Positions 1-10,092 of a stretch of DNA of 64,000 nucleotides are shown here, in pieces. Positions within the stretch are counted from its first letter, which is position 1, and every line of letters begins with the position of its first letter. The stretch spans positions 62,001 to 126,000 of the forward strand of contig CABUWV010000001.1 of the NCBI GenBank assembly GCA_902495355.1, written 5' to 3'. Made by a program: the position numbers and the translations under genes. The notes under the pieces are model-generated. The model was not told the origin of the DNA, did no database searches, and saw only the letters and a program-made list of their open reading frames with translations. This DNA is from an uncultured Collinsella sp. (GTDB taxonomy: Bacteria > Actinomycetota > Coriobacteriia > Coriobacteriales > Coriobacteriaceae).

Positions 1-911
1 CTCCCGCGGAGGTCACCGAGTCCGAGATCAACAACCAGGTCGAGATGCTCCTCAACTATCGTGCCACCTTCGAGGACGTCGAGGGTCGCGCCGTCGAGGC
101 TGACGACTATGTGACCGTCGACCTCAAGGCCGTCGAGAACGCCGACAACTTTGCCGCCGAGGGCCGCATGCTCATCGCCGGTAGCGACAGCAACCCCAAG
201 GAGTTCAACGAGGCCTTGATCGGCGCTAACGTTGACGACGTCAAGACCGTCACCTGGACCGACGAGGTCGAGGAGGGCGAGGAGGCCGAGACCCACACCG
301 TCGAGGTCACCGTCAAGGGCATCAAGGTCCGCAACACTCCCGAGCTCACCGACGAGCTCGTCAAGTCCGACTTTGGCTTCGACAGCATCGACGCTATGCG
401 CGACGCCATCAAGCTCGAGATCGAGCAGGACAAGGCTTCCCGCCTCCCGGCCGAGAAGGAGAACCGTTGCGTCGCCGCTCTCGCCGAGCGCCTGCAGCTC
501 GACGAGATGGACGCCGACTACGAGCAGTCCGTCTTTGAGGAGCTTGGCCAGAACTTCCTGTCCAACCTCGCTGCCCGCGGCATGACCCTCGACACCTGGC
601 TGCCCGCTTCTGGCCTGACCATGGAGCAGTTCGTCGGCGACCTGCACAAGCAGGCCAACGACGTTGCCCGCGAGTCCCTGGCGCTCGACGCCCTTGCCCG
701 CGAGCTCAAGATTGAGGTCACCGAGGACGACGTCAACGCCGAGTTCGAGAAGGCTGGCGTCAAGGACGTCGAGGCTTCCAAGGCCGAGTTTATCGCCGAT
801 GGCCGTATGCCTGCTGTCCGCGAGTCCATCCGTCGCTCCAAGGCCGTCGATCACCTGGTCGAGAACGCCAAGGTGACCGAGGTCGACGAGACCGCCAAGG
901 ACGCCGAGTAA
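1..911 (+). CDS. tig: Trigger factor, C-terminal part (5' end outside window)
   Basis: Ribosome-associated chaperone with peptidyl-prolyl isomerase activity that receives nascent chains at the exit tunnel. The frame is open from base 3, before the first ATG at 45, so the gene begins upstream of the window. The visible part matches the family layout: an FKBP-like stretch (with the GSDSNPKEFNEALIGA segment) followed by a long, acidic, helical C-terminal region, ending in TAA at 911. It lies just upstream of clpP and clpX, the common tig-clpP-clpX order. The identification rests on remembered family similarity and this order. The ribosome-binding N-terminal domain is not visible. Confidence 0.93.
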   Translation, partial: PAEVTESEINNQVEMLLNYRATFEDVEGRAVEADDYVTVDLKAVENADNFAAEGRMLIAGSDSNPKEFNEALIGANVDDVKTVTWTDEVEEGEEAETHTVEVTVKGIKVRNTPELTDELVKSDFGFDSIDAMRDAIKLEIEQDKASRLPAEKENRCVAALAERLQLDEMDADYEQSVFEELGQNFLSNLAARGMTLDTWLPASGLTMEQFVGDLHKQANDVARESLALDALARELKIEVTEDDVNAEFEKAGVKDVEASKAEFIADGRMPAVRESIRRSKAVDHLVENAKVTEVDETAKDAE

Positions 912-987
912 TTCTCGCCACCTTGCTCGCGAGCGCATGCATGTGCCCGTGATGGGGTAAAGTTATACACCGGTTATCCGGTTGCTT

Positions 988-1033
988 CGTACGGTGCCAG
1001 CCAATGCATTGCATGCGGGCACCGTACGTTTAT
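988..1033 (+). terminator. Inverted repeat between tig and clpP, likely tig terminator
   Basis: A perfect 11-bp inverted repeat (CGTACGGTGCC at 988-998, GGCACCGTACG at 1018-1028) is followed by a short T-rich stretch (TTTAT). It ends about 30 bases before clpP. It could terminate tig or act in the clpP leader; the T-tract is weak. Confidence 0.5.
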
Positions 1034-1061
1034 CTAGAACCACTATTGGTCCGTAAGAGAA

Positions 1062-1694
1062 ATGGAGATGCGTATGATCGCTAAGTTCGATTCCGCCCTC
1101 GTGCCATACGTTATCGAGCAGACGCCGCGCGGCGAGCGCAGCTACGATATCTATTCGCGCCTGCTCAACGACCGCATCATCTTCTTGGGCGAGGAGATCA
1201 ACTCCGTTAGCGCCAATCTGGTCGTTGCCCAGCTGCTGCATCTTGAGAGTCAGGATGCCGAGAAGGATATCTCGCTCTACATCAATTCGCCCGGCGGCGA
1301 GGTCTACTCCGGCCTGGCGATTCTTGACACCATGAACTTCATCAAGCCGCAGGTCTCTACCATCTGCGTCGGTATGGCCGCATCCATGGCCGCTGTGCTG
1401 CTTTCTGCCGGCGCCAAGGGCAAGCGCTTCTGCCTGCCGCATTCCAAGGTCATGATTCACCAGCCCAGCGGCGGTGCGCAGGGCCAGCAGACCGAGATCG
1501 AGATCGTGGCCGAGGAGATCAAGAAGACCCGTCGCGAGCTCAACCAGATTCTGTCCGACGCATCGGGCCAGCCCATCGAGAAGGTCCAGGCCGATACCGA
1601 GCGCGACAACTACCTCACGGCTGCCGAGGCCCTCGACTACGGTCTGATCGACCGCATTGTCACCTCGCGCGACCTCGCCGCGAAGGGCGCCTAG
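1062..1694 (+). CDS. clpP: ATP-dependent Clp protease proteolytic subunit
   Basis: Serine protease that forms the tetradecameric chamber of the cytosolic Clp protease. Counting from the ATG at 1062 (210 aa), the catalytic triad is Ser108 in GMAAS, His133 in MIHQP and Asp182, the same spacing as in E. coli ClpP. The stop codon TAG nearly touches the clpX start (TAGGATG), so the two are probably translationally coupled. The start is uncertain: in-frame ATGs also lie at 1068 and 1074. GGAG at 1064-1067 sits at good distance from 1074, which would give a 206-residue protein. Confidence 0.97.
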   Translation: MEMRMIAKFDSALVPYVIEQTPRGERSYDIYSRLLNDRIIFLGEEINSVSANLVVAQLLHLESQDAEKDISLYINSPGGEVYSGLAILDTMNFIKPQVSTICVGMAASMAAVLLSAGAKGKRFCLPHSKVMIHQPSGGAQGQQTEIEIVAEEIKKTRRELNQILSDASGQPIEKVQADTERDNYLTAAEALDYGLIDRIVTSRDLAAKGA

Positions 1695-1695
1695 G

Positions 1696-3105
1696 ATGGC
1701 CGGTAACATGCAGGACGGCTTCGACGAGAACGGCAACCCCATCCGCTGCTCCTTCTGCGGAAAAGAGCAGGGTCAGGTTCGCCGTCTGGTGAAGGGCCCG
1801 ACCAACATCTTTATCTGCGACGAGTGCGTTGCCGCCTGCTCCGAGATTCTTGAGGAGTCGCTGGCTTCGGACTTTATGGACGCCGCCCGTAACGGCAAAC
1901 TGCCGGGCTTTCTCAGCGACCACGGCCAGGCTGCCGGTCAGCCTTCTGTAGATCCTGAGGCCGAGGGCTTTGAACTCGAGGACGATGCCCGCCAGGTCAT
2001 TACGCATGTGCCGACGCCGCACGAGATCTATGATGAGCTTTCGGCCTATGTCATGGGCCAGGAGGACGCCAAGCGCGCCATGTCGGTTGCCGTGTACAAC
2101 CATTATCGTCGCGTAATCGAGGGCGGCGCCGCGGTGTCCGCCTTTGACGACGGTTTGGACTCGCAGCTCGGCGATGATATGGACGAGGTAGAGCTCGCCA
2201 AGTCCAACATTTTGCTGCTCGGTCCCACCGGTACCGGCAAGACCCTGCTCGCCCAGACGCTCGCGCGCATCCTAGAGGTGCCGTTTGCCATCGCCGACGC
2301 CACCGCGCTCACCGAGGCCGGTTACGTGGGCGAGGATGTGGAGAACATCCTGCTCAAGCTCATCAATGCCGCCGATGGCGATATCGAGCGCGCGCAGGTC
2401 GGCATTATCTACGTGGACGAGATCGATAAGATCGCCCGCAAGGCCGAGAACCTTTCCATCACCCGCGATGTCTCGGGTGAGGGCGTTCAGCAGGCGCTGC
2501 TTAAGATTCTTGAGGGCACGGTGGCAAGCGTTCCGCCCACCGGCGGCCGCAAGCATCCCCAGCAGGAGCTGCTGCAGATCGACACGACCAACATTCTGTT
2601 CATCTGCGGTGGTGCCTTTGTGGGTCTGGACAAGATCATCGCCGATCGCGTGGGCAACAAGGGCGTGGGCTTTAACTCCGAGATCGCCGGCCCCACCTCG
2701 GTCGACGAGAACGACCTGCTGCGTCAGGTGCTCCCGCAGGACCTCAACGCCTTTGGCATGATCCCCGAGTTTGTGGGACGTACGCCCGTCGTCACCCAGA
2801 CGCAGGCGCTCGATGAGGACGACCTGGTGTCGATCCTGACCGAGCCCAAGAACGCCGTGGTGCGCCAGTACCGCAAGATGTTCCAGCTCGAGGACGTTGA
2901 GCTTGAGTTTGAGGACGCCGCCCTGCACGAGATCGCCCGCATGGCGCTTGCCCGCAAGACCGGCGCCCGCGGCCTGCGCTCCATCTGCGAGGACGTGCTG
3001 CAGCAGACGATGTTCGACCTGCCCAGCGAGGAGGGCGTCACCAAGGTCATCGTGACCGAAGCCTCCGTAAAGGGCGAAGAGCAGCCCCAGCGCATCTACG
3101 GGTAA
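1696..3105 (+). CDS. clpX: ATP-dependent Clp protease ATP-binding subunit ClpX
   Basis: AAA+ unfoldase that feeds substrates to ClpP. From the ATG at 1696 (469 aa), a zinc-binding N-terminal domain has Cys18/Cys21 and Cys41/Cys44. Walker A is GPTGTGKT at 176-183, Walker B has Asp241-Glu242, and the pore segment GYVGEDVE is present. The ClpP-docking loop reads VGF in place of the usual IGF. About 20 acidic residues are inserted before Walker A compared with E. coli. The ATG at 1696 is chosen because it follows the clpP stop directly; a TTG at 1657 lies inside clpP. A strong hairpin follows the stop. Confidence 0.97.
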   Translation: MAGNMQDGFDENGNPIRCSFCGKEQGQVRRLVKGPTNIFICDECVAACSEILEESLASDFMDAARNGKLPGFLSDHGQAAGQPSVDPEAEGFELEDDARQVITHVPTPHEIYDELSAYVMGQEDAKRAMSVAVYNHYRRVIEGGAAVSAFDDGLDSQLGDDMDEVELAKSNILLLGPTGTGKTLLAQTLARILEVPFAIADATALTEAGYVGEDVENILLKLINAADGDIERAQVGIIYVDEIDKIARKAENLSITRDVSGEGVQQALLKILEGTVASVPPTGGRKHPQQELLQIDTTNILFICGGAFVGLDKIIADRVGNKGVGFNSEIAGPTSVDENDLLRQVLPQDLNAFGMIPEFVGRTPVVTQTQALDEDDLVSILTEPKNAVVRQYRKMFQLEDVELEFEDAALHEIARMALARKTGARGLRSICEDVLQQTMFDLPSEEGVTKVIVTEASVKGEEQPQRIYG

Positions 3106-3118
3106 ATAGCTTGAATCC

Positions 3119-3153
3119 AGGCCCCGCGGCAACCACCGCGGGGCCTGCCATTT
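3119..3153 (+). terminator. Rho-independent-like terminator of clpX
   Basis: A perfect 11-bp GC-rich stem (AGGCCCCGCGG at 3119-3129, CCGCGGGGCCT at 3136-3146) with a 6-base loop lies 14 bases after the clpX stop. Only a short T run follows. Confidence 0.75.
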
Positions 3154-3235
3154 AGGGACAGGTTTATTTTGGTCGGTTTTTATATGGGTAAATGTCGTTT
3201 CCCCTGATAAAACCTACCAAAATAAACCTGTCCCT
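3154..3235. repeat. REP-like palindrome with GGGACAGG arms
   Basis: A perfect 20-bp inverted repeat starts AGGGACAGGTTTATTTT at 3154 and ends at 3235, with about 42 bases between the arms that pair partly (GGTTTT and AAAACC). Palindromes opening with GGGACAGG resemble REP elements served by IS200-type RAYT transposases; that link is recollection, and no RAYT gene is present in the window. Confidence 0.6.
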
Positions 3236-3310
3236 TTTCGGCAGGTATGCCTGTGCTATTCTGTGAGATTGTCAAGTTAGTACCTTCAGACTGAAGTAAT
3301 CGATACCTAA

Positions 3311-3426
3311 GGGGAGGAATGTAGGCCCGATTTTCGTAGATTCCGCACGAGCCGAAGACCACTTAATGTGGTCTTCGAGCGAGCCCAGGACCTGACCGAG
3401 CGAAAATCGGGCCTACATTCCTCCCC
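3311..3426 (+). ncRNA. Family A structured element, copy 1 (valS leader)
   Basis: Twenty-six-base arms (3311-3336 and 3401-3426) are perfectly complementary. Inside them sits a 10-bp hairpin (CGAAGACCAC at 3353-3362, GTGGTCTTCG at 3368-3377) with loop TTAAT, flanked by unpaired TTCCGCACGAGC and CCCAGGACCTGAC. The same internal arrangement recurs at 6152-6270 (minus) and 60155-60273 (plus) with unrelated outer arms. It lies in the valS leader, 20 bases before the ATG. Upstream is a possible extended -10 (TGCTATTCT at 3254-3262) and the word GTCAAGTTA, both also seen before leuS. It is not a recognisable T-box. Function is unknown. Confidence 0.6.
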
Positions 3427-3446
3427 GGCGGAACAGGGAGAGATAT

Positions 3447-6143
<2,697 letters not shown>

Positions 6144-6151
6144 GTCTAACT

Positions 6152-6270
6152 TGGGGCGCGTCCCGATGCTTTGCTCTCCGCTGCGGACAGTCCTGCGCAA
6201 GACGGACAGCACATTTAGTGCTGTCCTTTGCGTGCGGAACTTGCGGCGAGCAAAGCATCGGGCCGCTCCC
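6152..6270 (-). ncRNA. Family A structured element, copy 2 (between valS and folC)
   Basis: A 15-bp perfect outer stem (6162-6176 with 6248-6262), extended by weaker pairing on both sides, encloses a core. On the minus strand the core reads almost the same as the leuS-leader copy: AGTTCCGCACGCAAAG, then a hairpin with loop TAAAT closed by ACAGCAC and GTGCTGT, then CGTCTTGCGCAGGACTGT. The outer arms are unrelated to those of the other copies. Its orientation is opposite to valS and folC, so here it is not a leader for either gene. Confidence 0.55.
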
Positions 6271-6305
6271 AGTTCGTTTACGTGGTTGTTTGCAACTGGT
6301 TAGTT

Positions 6306-6332
6306 AGGGCCACTTGGTTGTGGCCTTGATCT
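6306..6332 (+). terminator. Short hairpin after valS
   Basis: GGCCAC (6308-6313) pairs with GTGGCC (6320-6325) around a 6-base loop and is followed by a weak T-rich stretch. This is a modest terminator candidate for valS read-through before folC. Confidence 0.35.
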
Positions 6333-6421
6333 TGCTGCAAAGCGGTATTTAGCTGATTTTTGAATGGGAGGGGCTCGTTGTTGATTCGGGCCTCTTTTTC
6401 TGTAATTGGAGACTTTGGGTT

Positions 6422-7765
6422 ATGGCTAAGCGTTCTGGGTCGTATGTCGTTCCTTTCTCGTTTGAGTTGCTTTCGTTTGATGAGGCTGTTGGGCTGGCTG
6501 CTGATACGGGGCGGATTTCTGGGGATGCTGGTCCTCTGCTCGAGACAGTTGTCGATATGCTCGATGAGCTGGGGCGTCCGGACGAGTACTTTGATTGCAT
6601 TCAGGTTGCCGGTACCAATGGCAAGACTTCGACCACGCGTTTTTCGGCTGCTATCCTTCGCGGCGAGGGGCTCAAGACCGCGCTGTATACGTCGCCGCAG
6701 CTGGTGCGCTATCCCGAGCGCATGGAGGTCGATGGGTGCGTTGTGAGCGATGAGGCGTTTGCCCGTGGCGTTTCGGCAGCTGTCGAGGCGGGACATCGCG
6801 TGAATGCGCGCCGTGTGGCGGCGGGGGAGCGTGCCTATTCCATCACGCCGTTTGATCTGCTGACGGCTGCCGCACTGGTAGTGTTTGCCGAGGCCGCGGT
6901 GGATGTTGCCGTGCTCGAGGTTGGCATGGGCGGTCGTTGGGACGCCACGAGTGCGACCGATCCCGTCGCCGTTGCCATTACGGGCATTGGGCTCGATCAC
7001 ACACGTATTTTGGGCGATACGCTCGAGGCTATTGCGGGTGAGAAGGCTGCGGTTATCAAACCCGGGCGCTTGGTTGTTTTGGGTGAGGGCACGCATGAGG
7101 CGAGCGTTCAGCGCGTGATGGATGCCCGTTGCCGCGAGTGCGGCGTCGTGCCGCTCGTGGTGAGCCACGCCACGACGAAGGTGCCGGCGCATGTGGGCGA
7201 TACGGTTGAGTTTAGCTGCACCACGCCGCGTGCGATTTATACGTCGAGCATGGTCAAGCCGGCCTATCAGCCGCAGAATGCAGCGTGCGCGATTATGCTA
7301 TGCGAGGGGTATCTGGGCCGCGAGCTCGACCACGATTCGCTTGATGCGTCGCTTATGGGCTGTCCCACGCCGGGTCGTTTTGATGTGCTGGGGATCGATC
7401 CGCTCAAGCTGATTGATGCCTGCCATAACCCCCAGAGCTGCGAGAACTTTGTGAGCGCACTGGACGAGATCGATCCGTGTGTAGAGAATCGCCCCACGCT
7501 GCTGTGCGCCGCATTGGCTGATAAGGACGTGGCGGGCATCGCCGACGTGCTTGTTCCGGCGTTCCCGCGCGTAGTCGTGACCCAGACCGATTCCGATCGC
7601 GCCCTGCCGGCAGAGGAGCTCGCTGCCCTGGTGGAGGCCGATAAGCTCGCTGGCGTGTACCCCAGCGTGTCCGAGGCCCTCGCGGCCCTCGATGCCGCCG
7701 GCGAGTCCTTCGTTGCCGCCGGTACCATCACCCTAGCCGGCGAAGTAGCCGGCCTGCTCCGCTAA
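6422..7765 (+). CDS. folC: Folylpolyglutamate synthase / dihydrofolate synthase
   Basis: Mur-ligase-family enzyme that adds glutamate to folates and, in bifunctional versions, to dihydropteroate. The 447-residue protein shows the P-loop GTNGKTST at 64-71, the family segment EVGMGGRWDATSATDP, and the central GLDHTRILGDTLEAIAGEK motif before the ADP-binding and glutamate ligase C-terminal domain (DACHNPQS). The start is the ATG at 6422, with GGAG about 10 bases upstream. Whether it has both activities cannot be decided from sequence alone. Confidence 0.95.
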   Translation: MAKRSGSYVVPFSFELLSFDEAVGLAADTGRISGDAGPLLETVVDMLDELGRPDEYFDCIQVAGTNGKTSTTRFSAAILRGEGLKTALYTSPQLVRYPERMEVDGCVVSDEAFARGVSAAVEAGHRVNARRVAAGERAYSITPFDLLTAAALVVFAEAAVDVAVLEVGMGGRWDATSATDPVAVAITGIGLDHTRILGDTLEAIAGEKAAVIKPGRLVVLGEGTHEASVQRVMDARCRECGVVPLVVSHATTKVPAHVGDTVEFSCTTPRAIYTSSMVKPAYQPQNAACAIMLCEGYLGRELDHDSLDASLMGCPTPGRFDVLGIDPLKLIDACHNPQSCENFVSALDEIDPCVENRPTLLCAALADKDVAGIADVLVPAFPRVVVTQTDSDRALPAEELAALVEADKLAGVYPSVSEALAALDAAGESFVAAGTITLAGEVAGLLR

Positions 7766-7779
7766 CCCATCCCCTCATC

Positions 7780-7846
7780 AGTTGCGGTGATATGCGGACT
7801 GTTTTACAAGCCAGAAGCCTGAAACAGTCCGCATATCACCGCAACT
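7780..7846. repeat. Long perfect palindrome after folC (AGTTGCGGTG arms)
   Basis: Twenty-five-base arms (7780-7804 and 7822-7846) are perfectly complementary around a 17-base loop, beginning 15 bases after the folC stop. The outermost word AGTTGCGGTG is shared with the palindrome at 9565-9631 while the inner sequence differs. It has no T-tract of its own. It may act as a transcript-end stabiliser or as a REP-type repeat. Confidence 0.7.
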
Positions 7847-7850
7847 CAAA

Positions 7851-7884
7851 AGCAGCCAATTCGGGACGGGGCTTTTTGGCTGCC
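7851..7884 (+). terminator. Family C terminator-like hairpin, copy 1
   Basis: AGCC (7854-7857) pairs with GGCT (7870-7873) around a loop containing TCGGGACG, followed by a run of five T. The order AGCAGCC, AATTyGGGACG, GGGCTTTTT recurs at 9341-9360, 9663-9687 and 57851-57880 on the minus strand. Here it lies on the plus strand after folC, fitting a terminator role. Confidence 0.5.
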
Positions 7885-7966
7885 CTGTGCCCCGAGTTGA
7901 CTCGCTTGCCACGAAATGGGCCTATTTACTACCTTTTACCGACTACCCTCGACCACTCGGAACATT

Positions 7967-7989
7967 GCGAAATTAAAACCGCAGGTAGA
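7967..7989 (+). repeat. 23-bp direct repeat, copy 1
   Basis: The 23 bases beginning GCGAAATTAAAACCG are identical at 7967-7989 and 9422-9444, both in gene-free DNA flanking the M24 peptidase gene. Sequence just before each (a CTAC or TTAC word, then GACCA) is partly alike, suggesting the copies belong to a longer, decayed element. Confidence 0.6.
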
Positions 7990-8081
7990 CGGCTTGCGGA
8001 TTTTGCGAAAAGTCGGTTATGGTCGACCCGTGCGGGTTAAACGTAGCAGATAGGCCGTTTTTGTGGCGAAGCCTTGGCAGG

Positions 8082-8111
8082 ATGCGGCAAAGGGCTGCCC
8101 CTTTGCCGCAT
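8082..8111. terminator. Hairpin at the 3' end of the M24 peptidase gene
   Basis: A perfect 13-bp stem (ATGCGGCAAAGGG at 8082-8094, CCCTTTGCCGCAT at 8099-8111) has a 4-base loop. It begins 4 bases beyond the minus-strand stop codon at 8115. There is no T-tract, so it may protect the transcript end more than terminate. Confidence 0.5.
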
Positions 8112-8114
8112 TGC

Positions 8115-9203
8115 CTAGTCTAGGCGGACCGGATCATGGGGGTAGGCGTTGAGAATCTCGACGCCGGACTCGGTGACCAGGGCCAGGTCCTCGATGCGGA
8201 CGCCGGTGTGGCCGGGGAGATAGATGCCCGGCTCGATAGAGAATGTCATGCCCGGCTCTACGACCTGCTCGTTGACAAGCGAGACGTCGCCCGGCTCGTG
8301 GTCCTGCAGGCCGATCGAGTGTCCCAGGCGATGCGTAAAGTACTGCCCATAGCCCGCTTGCTCAATTACGTCGCGCGCGGCGCGATCCAGGTCGCACATG
8401 CGCACGCCCGGTGCGATGAGCGCCTCGGCGGCCTCATTGGCGCGGCGCACGATGTCGTAGATGCGCTCCGTCTCCTCGTCCGGCCCGCCCCAAAAGAACG
8501 TGCGCGTCATGTCCGAGCAGTAGTTGCAGCGGCGTCCGCCAATGTCGAACAGCACCACGTCACCGCGCTTGAGTACCGTATCGTCGGGCTCGTGGTGCGG
8601 GTCGCCGGCGTTGGCGCCAAAGCTCACGATGGGCGGAAAGCTAAAGCCCTCGCAGTCGTGCTTGCGGTACAGGCCGAGCATCTGGTCGGCAATTTCGCGC
8701 TCCGTTACGCCCTCGTGGACGAGCTTGATGGCGTCGGCCATCACGTCGTCGTTGGCGGCCGAGGACGCGCGCATCAGCTCCTGCTCGGCTTCGTCCTTGT
8801 GGGTGCGTGCGGCGGTGACGGCAAAGTCGCCCAGGAAAAACTCGCTGGCGGCGTGGCGCTCCATGAGCGGCATCAAAAAGCCGGAGCGCATGACGGTATC
8901 GATGCCGAGCGGCTTGGTCGGATCGATCTCACTCGCGATGGCGTCGGCCACGACGTCGGTATCGGTGTGGTAGGCGACGCGGGCATTGTCATACTCGGGC
9001 AGCCGATGCAGGGCGTTGACCAAGATCACGGGCTCGCAATTGCGTGCGAGCAGCACGCCACAAAAACGCTCGAACATATCGGCATAAAAGCCGGTCAGGT
9101 AATAAATCGACCACGGGTCGTTTACGAGCAGCTGCGCGCCGGGGTGCTGAGCCTCGAGCGCATCGAGCACGCGAGCCACACGCTGGTCATCGACATGTGC
9201 CAT
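8115..9203 (-). CDS. M24-family metallopeptidase (Xaa-Pro aminopeptidase-like)
   Basis: Cytosolic aminopeptidase predicted to cleave X-Pro bonds, perhaps in peptide salvage. The 362-residue protein has a creatinase-type N-terminal domain (about 1-130) and a pita-bread catalytic domain. The expected metal ligands are visible in order: Asp in VLFDIGG, Asp in CSDMTRTF, His in FTHRLGHSIG, Glu in FSIEPGIYLP and Glu in GVRIEDLA. It starts at the ATG ending at 9203. It stands alone between repeat-rich spacers. Xaa-Pro aminopeptidase and dipeptidase cannot be told apart here. Confidence 0.93.
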   Translation of the reverse strand: MAHVDDQRVARVLDALEAQHPGAQLLVNDPWSIYYLTGFYADMFERFCGVLLARNCEPVILVNALHRLPEYDNARVAYHTDTDVVADAIASEIDPTKPLGIDTVMRSGFLMPLMERHAASEFFLGDFAVTAARTHKDEAEQELMRASSAANDDVMADAIKLVHEGVTEREIADQMLGLYRKHDCEGFSFPPIVSFGANAGDPHHEPDDTVLKRGDVVLFDIGGRRCNYCSDMTRTFFWGGPDEETERIYDIVRRANEAAEALIAPGVRMCDLDRAARDVIEQAGYGQYFTHRLGHSIGLQDHEPGDVSLVNEQVVEPGMTFSIEPGIYLPGHTGVRIEDLALVTESGVEILNAYPHDPVRLD

Positions 9204-9340
9204 GAAACATCCTTTCGCTAGGGTGCCACCATGGTATCCCCAATGCCAGGGTAGTCAATTTGCTACGGGTCTATTTTAGCTGCGTCAAACATGCGGAATG
9301 ATTTTTTTGCGGCGGGCTGATAGGTAAAAGTAGTCAATAC

Positions 9341-9360
9341 AGTCCCGTCCCAAATGGGCT
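9341..9360 (-). repeat. Family C hairpin, copy 2
   Basis: On the minus strand AGCCC, ATTTGGGAC and GGGACT form a short stem with one mismatch around the family loop word TTTGGGAC. No T-tract follows, so this copy may be decayed. Confidence 0.4.
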
Positions 9361-9362
9361 GC

Positions 9363-9522
9363 TTTCAAAACTATGGCGGATTACGGGGCTGGACCTGTAT
9401 TACTTGACCATGGGAAAAATCGCGAAATTAAAACCGCAGGTAGAGAGCTTATCAAAAATCGATAATTGCCGGTATGGATGGGGGTCTCCGAATCAGCCCC
9501 GTAATCCGACATAGTTTTGAAA
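9363..9522. repeat. Widely spaced 28-bp inverted repeat
   Basis: The arm at 9363-9390 (beginning TTTCAAAACTATGG) and the arm at 9495-9522 are complementary with one mismatch over 28 bases, separated by 104 bases that carry the second 23-bp direct-repeat copy. The terminal-repeat geometry would suit a tiny non-autonomous mobile element, but no target-site duplication is evident. Confidence 0.55.
9422..9444 (+). repeat. 23-bp direct repeat, copy 2
   Basis: Identical to 7967-7989. It lies inside the loop of the 9363-9522 inverted repeat. Confidence 0.6.
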
Positions 9523-9564
9523 TGGCACTAAAGTAGACACAAGCTAAATACCGATCCCAAGGCA

Positions 9565-9631
9565 AGTTGCGGTGGAATAGTTCCTGGATGCCGGGGTTTT
9601 GGCGGAAATCAGGAACTATTTCACCGCAATT
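9565..9631 (+). repeat. Palindrome with AGTTGCGGTG arm overlapping the end of the DUF1667 gene
   Basis: Arms 9565-9586 and 9610-9631 pair over 22 bases with two positions that are G-U in plus-strand RNA, and share the outer word AGTTGCGGTG with 7780-7846. The right arm supplies the last codons and TGA stop of the minus-strand DUF1667 frame. Confidence 0.6.
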
Positions 9632-10088
9632 GAGGAGGGACGGGGCGGATGACGGGGTAGCTAAAAGAGCTCCGTCCCAAATGAGCTGCTAAGGCTGGGT
9701 CGATGTCCATGCTGGCGATGAGGTCGATGCCCGTGTTGAGGAGGTCTTCCAGCACGACGTCGCCCATGTGGATGGGGACGTCGATGACCAGACCGCGGAT
9801 GAGGTCCATCGCCTGGGCGTGGAGCGCCAGCGGGATAGCTTCGGCCGTGCGCACGGGCAGCAGCGCCTCGTCGCCGCCGGATACGGCTACGGTGGTGGTG
9901 AGCGCGCGCATGGGGCAGATGAGCCCCTGGTGAGCGAATTTATCGCCGCGCGGGCAGCTGTTGCCGGTCACGGAGCGCACCTCTACCACGGCGCCGTCTG
10001 CGTCGCGCTCCACCTCCACGGTCAGGAGGCACTCGGATGGGCAGGTGGTGCAGTTGAACTGCAGCGTTTCGATCGCGTTTATGCTCAT
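9621..10088 (-). CDS. DUF1667 protein (GlpC-like third subunit), 3' end altered by repeats
   Basis: Small Cys-rich protein that usually sits after a GlpA-like dehydrogenase and an FAD oxidoreductase; it may carry electrons or an Fe-S site. From the ATG at 10088 (155 aa), Cys-containing words are CTTCPSEC, GNSCPRGDK and ICPMRAL. The start lies 4 bases after the stop of the upstream gene with GGAGG at good distance; an upstream in-frame ATG would overlap that gene. The final 30 or so residues are read from a family C hairpin and a palindrome. The native C-terminus was probably lost or extended. Confidence 0.85.
   Translation of the reverse strand: MSINAIETLQFNCTTCPSECLLTVEVERDADGAVVEVRSVTGNSCPRGDKFAHQGLICPMRALTTTVAVSGGDEALLPVRTAEAIPLALHAQAMDLIRGLVIDVPIHMGDVVLEDLLNTGIDLIASMDIDPALAAHLGRSSFSYPVIRPVPPQLR
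9663..9687 (-). terminator. Family C hairpin, copy 3, inside the DUF1667 frame
   Basis: On the minus strand AGCTC, ATTTGGGACG and GAGCTCTTTT form a 5-bp stem, the family loop and a T run. It sits before the stop codon of the DUF1667 frame, so termination here would yield a transcript without a stop. Confidence 0.5.
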
Positions 10089-10092
10089 GGCC

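Larger units (their letters stand above)
9204..9620. other. Gene-free, repeat-rich spacer
   Basis: I see no coding frame. The stretch holds a family C hairpin at 9341-9360, a widely spaced inverted repeat (9363-9390 with 9495-9522), the second copy of the 23-bp direct repeat (9422-9444) inside that loop, and most of the palindrome at 9565-9631. Confidence 0.6.

Noticed and set aside
3240..3446. T-box riboswitch before valS (also considered before leuS and thrS)
   Set aside because: No T-box sequence, specifier loop or terminator/antiterminator pair could be found; the leaders are instead single long hairpins.
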